Of a DNA stretch of 64,000 nucleotides, positions 61,641-64,000 are shown one piece after another; the first letter of the stretch is position 1, and every line of letters starts with the position of its first letter. Where the stretch lies: positions 620,001 to 684,000 of the forward strand of contig NZ_NBOF01000001.1 of NCBI RefSeq assembly GCF_002104475.1, written 5' to 3'. A program made the position numbers and the translations under genes. The notes under the pieces are model-generated. The model searched no databases. It saw only the letters and a list, made by a program, of their open reading frames with translations, and had not been told where the DNA came from. The stretch is from Cognaticolwellia mytili. Its GTDB lineage: Bacteria; Pseudomonadota; Gammaproteobacteria; Enterobacterales; Alteromonadaceae.

Positions 61641-63902
61641 ATGAATGTTTTTAAAAAAACGTCGCTTGCACTTTGTGTAAACGCGGCTATTTTTGCGTCT
61701 GTTGCTAGCGTTTCTGGCTCGGCAATTGCGCAAGAGAATGCTGATAAAGTTGTTGGCATCGAAGTTATCGAAGTTACGGCACGTAAACGTACAGAAAACG
61801 TTAAAGATGTACCTATTTCAGTTTCAGCGTTAACCCCTAAAAAATTGGAAGTATTGGGCTCTTCAGGCATGGATGTCAGATCTTTGTCTGCTAAAGTACC
61901 AAGCTTGCTAATCGAATCCTCTTTTGGCCGTACCTTCCCGCGCTTTTACATTCGTGGTTTAGGCAATACAGATTTCGATCTATTAGCATCACAACCTGTT
62001 TCTCTTATCTATGATGATGTCGTACTAGAAAATGCCTTAACGAAAGGCATGCCAATGTTTGATATTGAGCGCGTAGAAGTTTTGCGTGGTCCACAAGGTA
62101 CTTTGTTTGGTCGTAATACACCGGCAGGTATTGTCAAGGTGCAGTCTAAAAAGCCAACACAAGATTTTGACGCAACAGTTTCTGGCTCATACGGCAGTTT
62201 TGGCTCTACAGATTTTCGTCTGGCTGTTGGTGGTGGTTTAACTGATACCTTATCTGCTCGTTTTTCATTATTACAGCAAGACCGTGATGACTGGATTGAT
62301 AATAAAGCTCCCGGCTTTGAGCAAAATGATCAATTAGGTGGCTATGGCGAAACTGCTGCTCGTTTGCAATTGTTATGGGAACCAAATGACGATTTTTCAG
62401 CGTTGTTTAACTATCATTTTAGAGATGCAGAAGCAGATGCTCGTGTTTTTAGGGCTAATATTATCAAGCCAGGCACAAATGATTTAGTTGATGATTTTGA
62501 TCGTGAAACAGTATTTCATGATGCTGCCAGTCGTAACAACCAAACAGTTGATATGAAGGGTGCGAGTTTAAAAATTGAATATGATTTTGGCAGCCATACA
62601 TTAACGTCAATCACAGGTCATGAGTCTGCTGAAATGTTTTCAGTAGGTGACATAGATGGCGGTTATGGTGCAGCATTTTTGCCAGATTACATGGGGCCAG
62701 GTTTTATACCATTCCCTTCAGAGACTGGCGCAAAAATGCCAGACCACAAACAATCAACTCAAGAAATACGCATTGCTAGCAATGATCTAGGTGATTTTGA
62801 TTATCAATTTGGTTTCTTTTTATTCGATGAAGACCTAACCATCAATAACTTAAGCTTTGATACTTTGGCTAATGGCGCACCAAATGGCCTAGCTATTCAA
62901 AATATGGAGACGACTGCTTGGGCAGTATTTGCTTCACTTGATTATCAAGTATCAGAAGAATTAAGCATCAATGGTGGTTTACGTTACTCAGATGACGAAC
63001 GAAAATGGGACGGAGAATTAGTTCAATCACCATTTGGCGCACCGGGTTTTACTGAAAGTAATGATGTTGAAGATTCACAAGTTAGCGGTGACTTAAGTGC
63101 ATCATATAAATTGAATGATGAAACAAATATTTATGCTCGTATAGCTCGTGGTTACCGCGCCCCAAGTATTCAAGGTCGTAGCTTACTATTCTCTGCAAAC
63201 TCAACCACAGCTGATTCAGAAACTGTAGATTCAGTAGAAACAGGATTTAAATCTGTATTTTTAGAAAATACAGCGCGTGTAGACGGTTCAGTATACTATT
63301 ACGAAGTTAAAGATCAGCAGCTCACTGCTGTTGGTGGCACCGGTAACGTTGCTAGCCTATTGAATGCAGATAAATCAGTCGGCTATGGTTTTGAATTGGA
63401 TTCAGAGTACTTTCTAACGGCTGATTTTGTTATTGCTGCTAGTGTGAGCTATAACCACACTGAATTAAAAGATAGCAGTGTCGCAGTACCCGGCTGTGGT
63501 GGTGGTTGTACCGTCACAGACCCGTTAAATGCAGACGGTTTAGCAATTATTGATGGTAATTCATTACCACAATCACCTGAGTGGATCAGTAATATTAGTG
63601 CGCGTTGGACTAAAGAAGTTGCAGACGGCGAGCTATATTTCTATACCGATTGGTCTTACCGTAGTGAAGTTAACTTCTTCTTGTATGAATCTACTGAATT
63701 TAAAGGTGATGCATTGTTAGAAGGTGGCGTACGGGTAGGTTACGAGTGGTTCGGTGATGACGCTGAATATGAAGTAGCTTTATTTGGTCGTAACATTACC
63801 GATGAAGAGCAACTAACAGGTGCAATCGATTTTAACAATCTAACTGGTTATGTTAATGAACCTCGCTTTTGGGGTGTAGAGTTTAAAGCTAACTTCTTTT
63901 AA
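61641..63902 (+). CDS. TonB-dependent outer-membrane receptor
   Basis: About 753 residues from the ATG at 61641, with GGGAGAG at 61628-61634; the longer frame from 61566 adds no signal. Signal to AIAQ, about residue 30. The TonB box region reads VIEVTARKRTENVKDVPIS (about 40-58). The plug has VEVLRGPQGTLFGRNTPAGI (about 148-167) and the barrel ends in VEFKANFF with terminal Phe. It resembles generic siderophore or carbohydrate-type receptors rather than the Oar type. Placement after deoB suggests nucleoside or purine uptake, which is inference. Confidence 0.87.
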   Translation: MNVFKKTSLALCVNAAIFASVASVSGSAIAQENADKVVGIEVIEVTARKRTENVKDVPISVSALTPKKLEVLGSSGMDVRSLSAKVPSLLIESSFGRTFPRFYIRGLGNTDFDLLASQPVSLIYDDVVLENALTKGMPMFDIERVEVLRGPQGTLFGRNTPAGIVKVQSKKPTQDFDATVSGSYGSFGSTDFRLAVGGGLTDTLSARFSLLQQDRDDWIDNKAPGFEQNDQLGGYGETAARLQLLWEPNDDFSALFNYHFRDAEADARVFRANIIKPGTNDLVDDFDRETVFHDAASRNNQTVDMKGASLKIEYDFGSHTLTSITGHESAEMFSVGDIDGGYGAAFLPDYMGPGFIPFPSETGAKMPDHKQSTQEIRIASNDLGDFDYQFGFFLFDEDLTINNLSFDTLANGAPNGLAIQNMETTAWAVFASLDYQVSEELSINGGLRYSDDERKWDGELVQSPFGAPGFTESNDVEDSQVSGDLSASYKLNDETNIYARIARGYRAPSIQGRSLLFSANSTTADSETVDSVETGFKSVFLENTARVDGSVYYYEVKDQQLTAVGGTGNVASLLNADKSVGYGFELDSEYFLTADFVIAASVSYNHTELKDSSVAVPGCGGGCTVTDPLNADGLAIIDGNSLPQSPEWISNISARWTKEVADGELYFYTDWSYRSEVNFFLYESTEFKGDALLEGGVRVGYEWFGDDAEYEVALFGRNITDEEQLTGAIDFNNLTGYVNEPRFWGVEFKANFF

Positions 63903-63923
63903 AGCCTAATTTAATAGAAGTCC

Positions 63924-64000
63924 CCTGAACATCGCCACTATTTCACATCCGTGTTATCGTGGCATACCGTTCTTCCTGAACATCGCCACTATTTCACATC
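63924..64000. repeat. Second 51-bp-period tandem repeat, running off the right edge
   Basis: CCTGAACATCGCCACTATTT plus CACATC occurs at 63924-63949 and again exactly at 63975-64000, 51 bases apart. Inside the unit GCCAC and GTGGC form an inverted pair around CAC/GTG. Only one full period and the start of the next are visible. The sequence differs from the repeat at 15666 but shares its 51-bp period. Confidence 0.7.

Noticed and set aside
63924-64000. CRISPR-like repeat-spacer at the right edge
   Set aside because: The 26-base repeat and about 25-base gap could look like a repeat and spacer, but only two repeats are visible, no cas gene is seen and the gap has internal pairing with the repeat. 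More sequence is needed, so it is listed only as a tandem repeat.

Overview
The window looks like chromosome of a marine gammaproteobacterium of the Alteromonadales, most likely Colwelliaceae (Colwellia/Thalassotalea-like). This is inferred from the AT-rich sequence, the gene content (proteobacterial dedicated sortase genes, a PEP-CTERM-like protein, Oar-type and classical TonB-dependent receptors, a gammaproteobacterial lysine riboswitch on lysC) and the style of the intergenic repeats. No rRNA, tRNA, prophage, transposase or CRISPR array was seen.

Layout. 1-5.2 kb: the 3' end of a cupredoxin gene, a divergent FTR1-like membrane protein and an outer-membrane protein, then a decayed DUF1275 gene, a ferric-reductase-like flavocytochrome and a YraQ-type permease with a small redox thioredoxin. 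5.2-11.5 kb: a heavy-metal RND efflux operon (adaptor, CzcA/CusA pump, DUF3240, cytochrome b561-like protein, lipoprotein) opposite a membrane-anchored LuxR-type regulator. 11.6-17.3 kb: a SnoaL-like lipoprotein and an AraC regulator; a lysine riboswitch, an undescribed 43-codon ORF and lysC; a 51-bp tandem repeat; divergent queC and queE. 17.4-24.6 kb: an M28 peptidase, a two-gene ABC exporter, secD-secF and an unknown secreted protein. 24.7-28.8 kb: the PdsS/PdsR/PdsO part of the proteobacterial dedicated sortase system, with no sortase or sortase target beside it. 29-32.3 kb: small genes (DUF924, YqaE/Pmp3, VOC, NTF2-like, LysR) and a 265-bp MITE-like element. 32.4-37.1 kb: divergent dinG and polB with a perfect LexA box between them. 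37.1-47.3 kb: PEP-CTERM-like protein, CadC-type regulator opposite a CocE/NonD hydrolase, GlxA-type regulator opposite an isochorismatase-fold hydrolase and a GST, then metC.

47.3-63.9 kb is a coherent locus for scavenging nucleotides and nucleosides. A RutR-family regulator heads an apparent operon with two surface lipoproteins, an endonuclease/exonuclease/phosphatase-fold enzyme and a PhoA-type alkaline phosphatase. Next come an Oar-like TonB receptor, cdd-deoA, the leftward operon udk-nupC-deoC-tdk, and deoB followed by a second TonB receptor. Near-perfect RutR-type palindromes lie just upstream of cdd and between udk and deoB, and a degenerate one lies upstream of the first TonB receptor. 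The inferred route is extracellular phosphate removal, outer-membrane import, NupC uptake, deamination and phosphorolysis, and entry of deoxyribose phosphate into central carbon metabolism, under a RutR homologue apparently used for nucleosides.

All calls come from reading the sequence and recalling family motifs. No database search, alignment or folding was run.
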